The position numbers and the translations under genes are program-made. Below the pieces are notes generated by a model. That model saw only the letters and a list, made by a program, of their open reading frames with translations, made no database searches and was not told the origin of the DNA. A DNA stretch of 64,000 nucleotides from Kitagawia praeruptora (Eukaryota > Streptophyta > Magnoliopsida > Apiales > Apiaceae), in assembly GCA_037693485.1 (NCBI GenBank), contig CM075346.1, forward strand, positions 125,972,001 to 126,036,000, read 5' to 3'. Of the stretch, positions 44,339 through 55,745 are shown in pieces. Position 1 is the stretch's first letter. Each line of letters starts with the position of its first letter.

Positions 44339-46109
44339 ATGGTTAACACACGAAGGACACCAGCAATTACAGAGCCAATCGCAACCGAGGCTCTACCTCT
44401 TAGCTCTGCTCCGCCCCTCACTGAACAAGTACCTCCAGCATCCGGGACTATCGTTCCGTATCAAGTTTCTCAACCCCTAGGGACGACATCCCATGTTGAG
44501 AGTACGCTACCTCCGATCGTCCACACAAATCCAGGGACTAACCCCCTCCATGTGGGGATTTCTTCCTTGATTGTAGACCCCAACAACCCTCCACGAGGGG
44601 TTCAGATCCACACTACGGATCTCCCCATAAGCACCAATCCAATGTACGGGATGCCTAACTACCCTCCTACGTACCCAAGGAGCTGGATCAAGTGGTCATG
44701 CCCTGTATATTCGAGATCGAGATTATCGTGATTTTTCTGGTCCTTATACGGATGAATCATCTTCTGACGATGATTACGAGCGTGATGAAGCTCCAAGGAG
44801 GCGACGTGCAAGTAAAGAACCCCGAGGAAGAACTCAAACTATTCACGATGGATTACCTTCAACAACCACTGAGAGGATTAAGGCTTATGAAGCCGAGATC
44901 CTAAGATTAAAGGAAGATATGGCCAGAGAACAAGCCAGATCAAATCAGACTTTACCCCCTCCAACATCAGGACCGATTCCCTTTATAGATCTGGAGAGGC
45001 CTTCGAGGAGGCAAAGGAGGGCCACCGCCCCAACTGGAAGAACAACGAGGGTGGAAACCCCCAAGAGCAACCCCAAGGATCTGATGCCACTTGGGGACCC
45101 TGATGATCCCACACCCCCGTTTACTGAGGACGTTATGAATGCTCGTATCTCAAAGAAATTTAAGATGCCAACAATTAAAGCTTATGATGGAATGGGTGAT
45201 CCTGCAAATCACGTTAGAACATTCTCAAACGCTCTGCTGTTGCAGCCTGCAAGCGACGCTTTGAAGTGTAGGGCATTCCCTCAAACTTTATCAGGCATGG
45301 CTCAAAGATGGTATAGTCGGCTTCCTGCAAACTCGATTGGTTCTTTTAAAGAGTTGAGTGCTGCTTTCATTAGTCAGTTTATCAGCGGAAGAACGCATGA
45401 GAAAAGCTCAGCATCTCTTATGTATGTGGTACAAGGGAAGAACGAAAGTCTGAGAGACTATCTTAAGAGGTTTACCAAGGAGACTCTGAACATCACTGAT
45501 CTGGACAATAAGGTTGCAATGGTAGCCTTGGAGCATGGTACTACCGACCTATACTTTAAAAGGTCATTGGCGAAGCATCCTCCTGAGAATATGGCTGATC
45601 TCCAGCGAAGGGCTGATAAGTACATCAAGGCCGAAGATAGCACGAAGAAGGAAGTTACATTAGACAATGGTCGTGGGAACAATGATACAAAAAAGCGCAA
45701 GCAAGAGCAGGGGTACGATGCTAGGGACAAGTATCCCCGAACTAGCAAAGACTCTTATTCGCCACCAAAAAAGAGCTTGGGACCAAGGTTCTCTGACTAT
45801 GCAAGGTTAAATGCCCCTAGAAGTCAAATCTTGTTGGAGATCGAGAAGGATAAGGACTTCCGATGGCCGAAGCCACTCAGGGGAGACCCCGCAAAGAGGA
45901 ACAAGGATCAATATTGTCGGTTCCACCGAGATGTGGGGCATGATACAGATGATTGTAGGCAGTTAAAGGATGAGATCGAATTTCTGATCCGCAAAGGAAA
46001 ATTGAGTAACTTCACCAAGGGTGAAGATCGTGGAACCCAAAGAAGGGACTACGAAAGGAAAAACAATGATAGAAGGGATAATGATCGTGACCGTAACACG
46101 CAGCCCTGA
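44339..46109 (+). pseudogene. gag: gag of the Tat element, frameshifted
   Basis: Starts ATG at 44339 (MVNTRRTPAITEPIATEALP). Near 44676 the frame shifts by one base. Downstream the intact frame continues through YIRDRDYRDFSGPYTDESSS to KAYEAEILRLKEDMAREQAR. The capsid part reads MPTIKAYDGMGDPANHVRTF, then FPQTLSGMAQRWYSRLP and FKELSAAFISQFIS, the classic retrotransposon gag domain. The zinc knuckle is a variant, YCRFHRDVGHDTDDCRQLKD. TGA at 46107-46109 ends it; the same frame then runs straight on into protease, so this stop looks like a point mutation inside a gag-pol fusion. Confidence 0.9.
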
Positions 46110-49100
46110 GGGCCAGTTATCAACATGATTTGGGGAGGCCCGACAGCGGCCGGTATAACTCGAAACTCTCGAAAGGCATACGCAAGGGAGGTGATGCACA
46201 TCGTGGGAGAGGCCCCGAAGCGTGCTAGAACTGAAATCGTAATTGGTTTCGATGACTCTGATCTTGAAGGGGTGAAATTCCCCCACGATGACCCATTAGT
46301 TATAACCCCTGTGATTGGGAACTCGGAGGTAAAGCGAGTCTTGATAGACAATGGAGCTTCTGTTGACATTTTGTTTCATGATGCTTTTGTGAAGATGGGA
46401 TATACCGATTCTCAGCTGACTCCGACTAACATGCCCATTTATGGATTCAATGGAGTTGAGTCCAAGGTGGAGGTACTATCCAGTTACCCATGACAATCGG
46501 GCAGGAACCAAAGGAAGCTACTCAAATGTTGAATTTTCTGGTAATTAAGGCAGCCTCGACTTATAACGCAATCCTGGGAAGGACTGGACTTCATGCGTTC
46601 AAGGCTGTTGCCTCAACATATCACATGAAGATTAAGTTTCCAACCCGAAATGGGGTCGGAGAACAAAAAGGCGACCAGAAGATGGCAAGAAGTTGTTATG
46701 TATCTGCCCTAAGAGCTGATGGAGTCGGGGGGCAGGTACTCCCGATTGAAGACATGGATGTCCGTAGTGATGATGAACACCGAGGAAAGCCAGCAGAGGA
46801 TTTAATCCCCGTCCCTCTAGAGCTGGGCGACCCGGAAAAGGTTACATACATAGGAGCATCTCTGAAGGAACCCCTGAAGGGCGAATTGACAGTGTTCTTA
46901 CAAGAGAATAGCGATGTGTTTGCTTGGACAGCAGCGGATATGCCAGGAATTGACCCCCAACTTATAACTCATAGGTTGAACGTCGATCCTGAACGGAAGA
47001 AAATAAAGCAGAAAAAGTGGAATTTCGCTCCTGAAAGGCAAGAGGCCATTAAGCAAGAAGTTGACAAACTGTTGGAAGCTGGGTTTGTTGAAGAAATTCA
47101 ATTCCCCGAATGGTTAGCTAACCCTGTGATGGTCAAAAAGGCGAATGGAAAGTGGAGGATGTGTATAGACTTCACTGATCTGAATGATGCATGTCCAAAA
47201 GATTGTTTTCATCTGCCTAGAATTGATATGTTGATAGATGCCACCGCTGGACATGAAATGTTGAGCTTCATGGATGGTTTCAGTGGATATAATCAGATTA
47301 AGATGCACAAGGACGACATTCCTAAGGTATCTTTCATAACTGACTTTGGTGTTTTCTGCTATCTTGTTATGGCTTTTGGATTAAAGAATGCAGGGGCTAC
47401 TTACCAACGGCTGGTGAATAAGATATTTACCCATTTAATTGGAAAGACCATGGAGGTCTATGTTGATGACATGTTAGTCAAGAGCCTACTCAAGGCAGAT
47501 CACATAAGGCACCTCAGAGAGGCATTTGAAGTGCTAAGGCACCATAAGATGATGCTAAATCCAGCCAAGTGTGCTTTTGGTGTAGGATCGGGAAAATTTT
47601 TGGGGCTGATGGTTTCCAAGAGAGGCATAGAGGCCAACCCGGACAAGATTAAGGCTATTCTGGATATGGAGTCACCCCGCTCAATACGAGATGTACAGAA
47701 ATTAACTGGCCGAGTTGCGGCCTTAGGGAGATTCATCTCCAAATCTGGTGACAAATGCTTGCCTTTCTTTCAGGCATTAAAGAAGGTGAAAGATTTTGAG
47801 TGGACCACAGAGAGCCAAGAGGCCTTTGAACAGTTGAAGAAATACATGGCTGAAGCCCCGTTGTTGGCCAAACCTAGTCCTGGGGAGATTCTTTACTTAT
47901 ATCTGGCGATATCCGAACAGGCATTGAGTGCTGTTCTTGTCAAAGAAGAAAAGAAAGTTCAGAAACCCATCTACTACGTAAGTAAGGTATTGCATGGGGC
48001 GGAGTTAAATTACTCTCCCATTGAGAAGTTTGCTTTGGCACTGATTACTGCCTCAAGGAAATTGCGACCATACTTCCAAGCCCACAAGATCGAAGTCTTG
48101 ACAGACCAACAACTGAGAAGCATATTGCACAGTCCGAAAGCAAGTGGAAGATTGATCAAATGGGCCATAGAGCTCGGAGAGTTTGATATCAAATATAAGC
48201 CTCGAACGGCCATCAAGGCTCAGGCATTGGCTGACTTCGTGGTTGAATGCACCATTGATAACCAAGAAGTCGGGGGGCAGGAGATGATAACCACCCATGG
48301 GATCGAAGGTAAAGATGAAGGACTTATAGCTGACCAGAAAGAGTATTGGGTGCTCTATTTTGATGGAGCATCAAAAACAAAATCTAGTGGTGCAGGTTTG
48401 GTTTTGCAAAGCCCCGATGTGTTCACAGTTGAATATGCTTTGAAGTTGGACTTTCCGACAACCAACAATGAAGCTGAGTATGAGGCATTAATAGCCGGAT
48501 TGGGATTGGCCAGAGTCATGAGGGTCAAAAACCTCAAAGTGTGTGGAGATTCAAGATTGGTAGTCTCGCAAGTGAATGGTGAGTTTGAGGCCAAGGATGA
48601 AACTATGGCAAAATACCTCAGAGTCATGAAAGCTGTTATGACTCAGTTTGATGAATGCTATGTGGAGTATATCCCGAGAGAAGAGAACGTTAAGGCCGAT
48701 GCCCTCTCCAAGTTCGCTTCTTCCGAGATAGAGAATTATGCAGGAAGTGTTTACTTCCAGGTCTTGAAAGCCCCTACTGTCAACTCTAAGTTGGTAGCAC
48801 CAATCGATGTTGGAAGCTGTTGGATGGTTCCTATTAAAGCTCATTTGGAAACCGGATGGCTCCCTGACAATGCCTTGGAGGCACGAAAATTGTCAGTAAA
48901 GCATTGAGATATGCCTTGATTGAAGGCATCTTATACAAGAGGTCGTTTGTCGTTCCCTACTTGAAGTGCTTAAGGCCCCAAGAGGCAAGAGAAGCATTGG
49001 AGGAAGTTCATGAAAGGATATGTGGGCAACACTTGGGGGGCAGAGCCCTAGCTCACAAGATCACTCGGTTAGGATTTTATTGGCCGGAGATGTTGACCGA

Positions 49101-50052
49101 TGCACAGAATTACGTCAAGAAATGTGATAGATGCCAGAAGCACGCTCCAATTGTAAGGCAGCCGCCTGAGATGTCAACGTCAGTCAGCTCTCCCATTCCG
49201 TTTTCAATGTGGGGGATGGACATTCTTGGTCCTTTTCCTATGGCTTCAGCACAAAGGAAGTTTTTGATAGTCGCCATTGACTACTTCACCAAGTGGATTG
49301 AGGCTAAGCCTTTAGCAAAGATAACCACCAAGCAAGTTTCCCAGTTCTTTTGGGAGAACATAATCTGCAGATATGGCATCCCGCGAATCCTTGTGACGGA
49401 TAATGGGACGTAGTTCAACAATGAGGAGTTTAAAAAGTACTGTGAAGATAATGCTATTGAGCTTCGTTTTACTTCAGTAGCACACCCGCAAGCAAATGGA
49501 CAGGCTGAGGTCGCCAATCGTATCATCCTTGATGGACTAAAGAAAAGGGTCGAACGCTCGAGAAATACTTGGGTGGATGAGTTGCTGCCCATACTCTGGG
49601 CTTATCGCACTACTTGTAAGGTGACTACCGGAGCAACCCCGTTTCTGCTAGCTTATGGAGCTGAGGCAGTTGTGCCACTGGAGATCATGCATGCTTCACC
49701 TCGAATTGAGGCATTTGAACCTGAGACTAATGAAGAAGGCATGAGGCTCGCCCTAGATCTGATTGATGAAGTCAGGGACGAGGCAAATGCCAGAAATGCG
49801 GAGCATCAAAAGAAAGCATCCTTCTATTACAACCACAGGGTTAAGGAAAGGTTCTTTCAGCAAGGTGACTTAGTTCTTAGGAAGATCGAGGCTTCTGGAG
49901 TTGGCCAGAAGGGAAAGCTAGCCCCAAACTGGGAAGGGTCGTATCGAGTTAGGAAGACATTGGGACGAGGATCATATAAGTTGGAGACCTTGGACGGGGT
50001 TGAGGTGCCCCGTACTTGGCATGCCCTGAACCTCAAGATCTATTATATTTAA
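46110..50052 (+). pseudogene. pol: pol of the Tat element (PR, RT, RNase H, aRNase H, INT), broken
   Basis: The frame after the gag stop holds the protease (MIWGGPTAAG; active site LIDNGASVDIL). A one-base shift near 46470 moves to the frame of 46490-48907. That frame carries RT (CIDFTDLNDACPKDCFHLPR; YVDDMLVKSL at about 47458), RNase H (SEQALSAVLVKEEKK) and the second, archaeal-type RNase H (WVLYFDGASKTKSSGAGLVL at 48348 onward; TTNNEAEYEALIAG). Another one-base shift near 48900 leads to integrase: zinc region HERICGQHLGGRALAHKITR with CDRCQKHAP, then WGMDILGPFP and TDNGT. TAG at 49411-49413 follows directly after NGT. The frame goes on through PQANGQAEVANRIILDGLKK to LNLKIYYI and TAA. It cannot yield a working polyprotein. 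Confidence 0.93.
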
Positions 50053-50443
50053 GCTGCCTCTGCAACAACGTAGCTTTTTATTTATCTAGTAGGAGAAGTA
50101 GAAATAAGGTTCGATGAAACCATTCCAGGGATTAATGCCCCGTGTAGGATAATAATAGTTTATGTAAGGGTTGAACCCGTTTCAAGTTATTAATGCAAGT
50201 TTGTTTTCTATTTGTGATTGTTTATTTACCGAGCACCTGATAAGTGTAGGTCAAAGATGACCAAGTAACGAAAGTAAATAATACACAAGTGAAAATAAAA
50301 CAGGTGCATAAATAAAGTACCCCTGAAGGGCCAAAGTCGAATTTAGGTTACAGCACCAAATAAAAAGTTAAGTCCCTAAGGACCTTGATTGAAAAGCAGA
50401 AAAGATAAAGCCACATGTGGCTAACAAGGCCATGCAAGGCCAC

Positions 50444-52531
50444 TTACTCCTCAGAGGATTCTCCTATCACTTCATCGTCTTCCTCCTCGTTTCCCTCCTC
50501 CTCGTCTCCATCTTCATCATCATTTTCTTCCTCCTCTCCGGAGCATTCTTCTTCTTCTTCTTCAACTGCCATTGGCTGAGTCTCACCTTTCTTTGCCACC
50601 ACTCCGTCATCATCGGAGGTTTCTATTGAAGAACTAGGTCTTGTTCGAAGAGCTTTCCCAGGGAAAGACTGCCTGGCGGCTGCTTCCCTCTTCGACATTC
50701 TTCCCTCAGCAGAGCGGGAAGAAGCTGAACCCGAGTGGACCACTTGAGTACACTTCTTTAGCCCAGAGCCGGAAGGCCTACGAGAACCCCCAGAGCCTGA
50801 TGCTTGGGCCACATGACTTCCACCACCAACACCCCAGTTAGGGCAAGGGAAGTCTGTCGGGTTAACCACTTTAGGATACCTGTGGCTGACAGCGCCAATG
50901 GCCTTGTCCCATCCAACGGACATATTGAAGGGCCGCATTTCATCGTCATGCTTGTCCATGAACTCATAAAACTCCTCCGACCTGTGATAGGCATCAATTA
51001 CTTTACCAGCCTGGGAAGATTTTTTCTTGGCCAAAGAGCGGAGACTCTTTTGAAGAGATTGGCAGTTAGCTTCAGCTCGAATGGCTCTGGAGTTCAAGTC
51101 TTGGATCTCCTCGTTCAACTTGGCTTTCTCGCTCTTTAATGTTACATTCTCATCCCGATGGGCTCGACCTTGGCGAGTCGCCGACTGAAGATAAGCATTA
51201 ACCTGCGATAAGGAAGTTAGTAAGACAGCCACAAAGTGAACAAAGAATGTAAATAAACAAGTTGCTACCTGATATAGACCCTGGGCCCCAAGGCGCTCGG
51301 CTTCGTCGATTTTGTCCCCCGCAGTCGCGGTCAGGACATCAGGAGGGGTGATAGAAAGTCTTGACCAAGCCACGGCCAAAGAAGAACTCCCAAAAACAGA
51401 ATCTTGATCACAGATACCCCAATCCGGAGTAAAGGGGGTTCTAACACCTTCGCCAGCGTTCCTGTATCTCTTTCCCCCTTGGCTACTTTCCTCCAGGAAT
51501 TGAGGAACTTCTCGGCATGGAGGATTCACTAGAGCTTCGGCCTTCTTTATCATCCGCCTAGTGACAGTGGGCTGATTTGCAGGGAGTTTGTCTATCTCCT
51601 CAGCAGCTGAAAGATGAAGAGAAAACATTGGAATAAGAACAAACATAGTTCATAATGAAGTAATGAAGGAAAAATTACCCTCAAAAGAAAGATTGCTGAG
51701 GCCAGCTTCAATAAGCTTCTTCTCAGTTAGAATAGTCCTATAATGGGTGCGACCATCGTCAGCAAGAAGCCTGTCTCGGTCTAACAATTCTTGGGAGTTA
51801 AGATCACACACGAAGTGTGAGCTATCATGTACAAACCCGAATCTTTTGACAAAGAAGTGACCCCAGTCACCGCCTTCCCACTCCAAGACAACGAAGTCCC
51901 TTTCCCACAAATGATGAGAGTCCGGGAAGGAGAAAGAGTTTACTATATGAGGAAGGCCACTTCTAAGTTGAAAGCCAATCCATCCCGGCTTAGCATCAGA
52001 GGAGTTCTTCACTGCAAAGATACTTTGAAACATAGTTGTACTCCAAGGAATTTCCAACTCATGGCATCTCAACAAGAAGATTATTAAAAATCTCAAAGAG
52101 TTGGGATATAGCTGGCAGGGGTGTATTTGAAGTTCTGCTAAGAACCTGATGATGAATGTGTGAACGGGGAACCTAAATCCCGCTTCCAATGCTCCTTTCA
52201 TTACGCATATCCTTTCGGGGTGCCAGTTGCAGGTTCTGTCCCCTGGATTTGGGAGGCATACCCTGACTGCGCTCGGAAAGCCGAAAGTGTTCCTGATCTT
52301 CTCAACATCCTTTTTCCTTAATTTAGAAGGACTACTAAAAGCAACTAAGTTTGAGCTGTTGGGAAACGATTCTCCCATAGTGCTGAGCAAATCTAACGTT
52401 GACTCAAACCGACGTTTAATATATTTAGGAGGCATGAGTTTTAGCTTACCTTTCATTGTTCGCGCCATGCTCCTTTTTCTGAAAGCCTCCTCCATGGAGA
52501 GTTGGGGGGCAACAGCTTGCTTGTCAGCCAT
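50444..52531 (-). CDS. Antisense spliced gene in the Tat element (gypsy-type aORF), 649 aa
   Basis: Three exons on the strand opposite gag-pol: 52531-51679, 51606-51269, 51202-50444. Introns are 72 bp (GTAATTTTTC...TTTCAG) and 66 bp (GTAGCAAC...CGCAG). Joined, they give one frame from ATG (MADKQAVAPQLSMEEAFRKR) to TAA, and the phases 1 and 0 fit. Residues about 95-260 resemble the plant domain called putative gypsy-type transposon (PF04195-like): GALEAGFRFPVHTFIIRFLA, then LHPCQLYPNSLRF-type helices. The second half has a coiled coil (TLKSEKAKLNEEIQDLNSRA), a Ser/Arg/basic part, and a long Glu/Asp tail. Extra antisense ORFs are known in Tat elements; their function is not known. No lesion was seen here, unlike gag-pol. 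A TATA box lies 120 bp upstream. Confidence 0.85.
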
Positions 52532-52650
52532 CTTTAACCTTGAAGCTTGAAGCTTGAACTTGGAAGCTTGAAAACTAGAGAACTCAAGAGCTTTAGAACT
52601 TAAGAAAGTTTGAGAAATGAAGAAGTGAAGAGAAATGAAGGATGTTCTCC

Positions 52651-52659
52651 TCCTTTTAT
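52651..52659 (-). promoter_or_regulatory. TATA box of the antisense gene
   Basis: TATAAAAGG on the minus strand, 120 bp before the ATG, in otherwise CT-rich sequence. A start about 30 bp downstream would leave a 5' UTR of about 90 nt. Confidence 0.7.
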
Positions 52660-53199
52660 AAGGAAAAGGTGACTTGTAATCTCAGGTTGAAATGCAGCTC
52701 GGTTCGCGTTTACAGGTCAAGTATCGTTAAAATACGAAAAAGGAGCAAAAGCTATCTGTTATGAACGGAAAGAGTCGTTAAAACTCATGATATGTTGGGA
52801 GAGAAACGAAGAATTTCAATGAATAATCGGCAAAATATTCTACCAAAGCAGTCAGATGAGCTTTAAAAGCTAAGTATGCTTAAGAAAAGTTTAATGGGAA
52901 GATTAATACTAAGCACTGGATTAGTGATGTGAATCGAGGTACTATATAAAACCTCAAATAGAACCATGAATGGCCAAACATTGATTCCATATCGATGATC
53001 GATATCGGTATGCGAAAGTAAGTAGTTCTAGCCATGAATGGCCAAACGTTGATTCCATATCGATGGTCGAAGCCGGTAGGCAAAAATTGAAAATCACTAA
53101 TAGTGACCAAGTTGGTTCCAGGTCGATGGTTGAGGTCGGTACGTGAAGATCAAAATCACTGGTAGAGATCGAGCCAACCACTGTAAAAAAAAAATATAT

Positions 53200-53620
53200 A
53201 GCCGAGCAAGGTACCAGCCAACCGGCCTCCGGGAGCACTCCGGCCGACCGGCGTCAACTGTCGACACGGGCTCGCGCCAGCCGACCGAAGAACCAGCCGA
53301 CCGGCCTCCGGGGAGCCCTTCAGCCGACCGGGATTGATCACCGGTACGGGTTTTTTCTTGTTTCGTTAAAAAAAAAAATGCGGAAAATTTCCAGCCGACC
53401 GGGTGCCCGGCCGACCGGCCTCCGGAGAGCCCTTCAACCGACCGGGATTGATCACCGGTACGGGTTTTCGCCTTCGTTTCGAAAAAAAAAAAAAAATCCG
53501 AAAAATCAGCCGACCGGGTGTCCGGCCGACCGGCCTCTGTTGACACGCTCCAGCCGACCCGTAGTGGTGGTCGGTACGGGTTTTGCCCGGCCGACCGACA
53601 GCGATGATTGAATTGGGTTT
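53200..53620. repeat. GC-rich CCGACCGG repeat cluster
   Basis: Around ten copies of CAGCCGACCGG/GGCCGACCGG with interspersed CCTCCGG, GATCACCGGTACGGGTTTT and poly-A-like runs. There are at least three longer units of about 100-120 bp. It stands out strongly from the AT-rich surroundings and has many CG dinucleotides. Confidence 0.85.
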
Positions 53621-53689
53621 GCAAAATTTCGTTTTTTCTTGTTTTTGTTTTTCTGACTTAGTAAGTTAAGAAAAATGGAAACTTAGCAC

Positions 53690-53870
53690 GGATTAGTGCC
53701 GTTTAAGCACTGCTTAGTGCCTATTAGCACCGTTTAGCGCTGATTAGTGCCGTTAGTGCCGTTTTTATGCCATTTAACATTGTTTAACACTGTTTGAACA
53801 TTGTTTAAGGCTGAATAACGCTGTCAAGTGCCATTTAACACCGTTTAGTGTCCCTCAACATCGTCGTAAA
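53690..53870. repeat. Degenerate TTAGTGCCGTTTA repeats
   Basis: About a dozen imperfect copies of an 11-13 bp unit (TTAGTGCCG, TTTAGCACCG, TTTAACACTG) close to the 3' LTR. Confidence 0.8.
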
Positions 53871-54000
53871 TGCGTCGGTCGCTCCACGCTTTACATTAAG
53901 ATGATATTGTTGAAAATACTCGCGTAAGAACAATAAACCATGACCCAAGTCTCGAATAAGGCCGTTAAAACTTCAAGGAAAACCTGATCAGTTTTCCTAG

Positions 54001-54015
54001 AAGTTGGGGGGCAAA
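54001..54015 (+). promoter_or_regulatory. Polypurine tract of the Tat element
   Basis: AAGTTGGGGGGCAAA directly before the 3' LTR. G-rich and purine-dominated, at the expected place. Confidence 0.75.
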
Positions 54016-54521
54016 TGATATGGGCTAAAAGTAAGCCCTACAGACACATTTAATGTGGTGTTAACTAAACTTAGAATGGTCCAAATATGGGGCCCACAAG
54101 ATGGGCCCAATCCTTATTTATAATATTAATTTCGTAATTAATATTAAGGGTAATAAAACAGCTCAGCAAATAAGAGTCAAACGAGGATATTACTCTTGCC
54201 TGACTTAGCCTTCAAGATACACATTCCGACATGGAAACTGGAAGGGGTCTAGAACCTTCCTCAAGGCGGTGATTTGCCCACCAAGTCACCTAACCCTACT
54301 ACGATTGTAGGGCTTCTCAGCCAATATAAGGACCTGCTCCTTCATTCTCAGAACTACGTCTTGGCTTGATTCTCAATACGAGATACGTAGGCACTCTGTG
54401 AGGACCGATCAGTCTTGTTACACAGAAACAGCCATTAAAGCTCGAAGCTCAACCACCCTTAGCATTGAATACACACAAACCCTAGCCGTCATATTCGTAA
54501 CCTAGTTTTTATTCCACAACA
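54016..54521 (+). repeat. 3' LTR of the Tat element
   Basis: 506 bp. It differs from the 5' LTR by a few substitutions (including CCAATATAAGG in place of CCTATATAAGG, which weakens the TATA box) and by the patch near 54230-54250. Confidence 0.93.
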
Positions 54522-54660
54522 GGCTTGCTTGCGCGCACCACGATTAAACCTGTGTGTCTGCTTATCTCCATGCGCTCAAGCTGGAATCGAACTTGGGACC
54601 TCGGGATGGTAAGCCCCAAAGGTCCTGGCCTTAACCAGCTGAGACACCGGTGCGGGACCC
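54522..54660 (-). mobile_element. Head of a tRNA-derived SINE (split by the Tat element)
   Basis: On the minus strand it starts GGGTCCCGCACCGGTG. It has an A box TGTCTCAGCTGG (54646-54635) and B box AGTTCGATTCC (54593-54583), both close to the Pol III consensus at tRNA-like spacing. The tail continues at 43808-43759. The target duplication CATTTTCCCT at 54661-54670 and 43749-43758 proves that both parts were one insertion of about 185 bp. Confidence 0.82.
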
Positions 54661-54670
54661 CATTTTCCCT

Positions 54671-55745
54671 CTTTAACCATGGTTAGTTAACACTTCCATA
54701 AATACATTTTTTTTAAACCAAAAAATACTTACTAGAAAATCACAATTTTAATTTTAAATCAATCACGATATACCATTATATATTTAAATTAAATTTCATA
54801 ATTAATCATTCATTAATCAACTACTCTATTAATATAAAGTCAGTCACAATTTTATTATCATAAATTATAAATTGATTTTTATAATATATATTGTACAATT
54901 ATAATCGAAATTAAATAATTTTAATATGACTTAATTAAAAATTTGAAAAAATTGCATTTGAAATCAGATTTTAAAAAACTTGGATAAAATCCATACCTTC
55001 AAAAATTTAATTTTTGATATAAGCTCAAAAATATATTTATTCATAATTTGTTAATAAAATTAATTAATAAATGCATATAAACCAAGCCCACTTCCTGGTT
55101 GTCATCAACCCTACAAAATCGGATTTCAACAAATTTTAAATAGTTTGGATAAAATCCATATCTTCAAAAACTCGATTACAGAAAGGTTCAAAAATATATT
55201 AATTCACAATTTGTTAATAAAATAATTAATAAATTCATATAAGTGAATATTTTTTTAAATCAAAAATATTTACTAAAAAATCACAATTTTAATTTGAAAT
55301 CAATCACGATATACCATTATATATTTTAAATTAAATTTCATAATTAATCATTAATTAATCAACCACGCTTTTAATATAAAGTCAGTCACAACTATATTAT
55401 CATAAATTATAAATTGATTTTTATAATATATATTGTACAATTATAATCGATATTAAATAATTATAATCTAACTTAACTAAAAATTTGAAAAAATCGGATT
55501 TGAAATCAAATTTTAAATAACTTGGATAAAATCCATACCTTCAAAAATTTAATTTTTTTATAAGCTCAAAAATATATTTATTCATAATTTGTCAATAAAA
55601 TTAATTAATAAATGCATATAAACCAACACTACGAAATCAGATTTGAACAAATTTTAAATAATTTGGATAAAATCCATATATTCAAAAACTCGATTATTGA
55701 AAGGTTCAAAAATATATTTATTCACAATTTATTAATTATTCATAA
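54671..55745. repeat. Dispersed AT-rich repeat, with internal tandem duplication
   Basis: 54671-55020 is closely similar to 63632-64000 in the same orientation (shared ATGGTTAGTTAACACTTC, GACTTTATATTAA-type and GGATAAAATCC blocks). From about 54700 the unit of roughly 540 bp is repeated once (second copy from about 55240). The ORF at 55612-55902 is a chance opening in it. Confidence 0.7.

Larger units (their letters stand above)
52532..54000 (-). other. Upstream region of the antisense gene inside the Tat element
   Basis: Non-coding. It contains the TATA box at 52651, two related ~75-bp repeats at 52925-53080 (CCATGAATGGCCAAAC) with a weaker third to 53160, the GC-rich CCGACCGG array at 53200-53610, and a run of TTAGTGCCG-type repeats at 53690-53870. 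Confidence 0.7.
43809..54521 (+). mobile_element. Tat-lineage Ty3/gypsy retrotransposon, 10,713 bp, gag-pol defective
   Basis: LTRs at 43809-44305 and 54016-54521 (TGATATGGGC...ACAACA). The flanking 5-mers are GGCCT and GGCTT, one mismatch. The order is primer-binding site, gag, protease, RT, RNase H, a second archaeal-type RNase H, integrase, and then a long 3' region that holds an antisense gene. The second RNase H and the extra 3' region define the Tat branch (Retand/Ogre relatives). Gag-pol has five breaks: frameshifts near 44676, 46470 and 48900, TGA at 46107 and TAG at 49411. The LTRs differ by about five substitutions and one replaced patch, so the insertion is older than the Sirevirus. 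Confidence 0.93.

Noticed and set aside
48053..48844. Several minus-strand ORFs within pol of the Tat element
   Set aside because: They are shadows of the well-supported sense pol frame.
53097..53624. 175-codon minus-strand ORF rich in Arg/Pro/Gly
   Set aside because: It is the translation of the CCGACCGG repeats and has no domain; frames on both strands are open for the same reason.
54583..54646. tRNA gene on the minus strand
   Set aside because: A and B boxes are present, but the stems do not pair and a TSD and A-rich tail identify a SINE.
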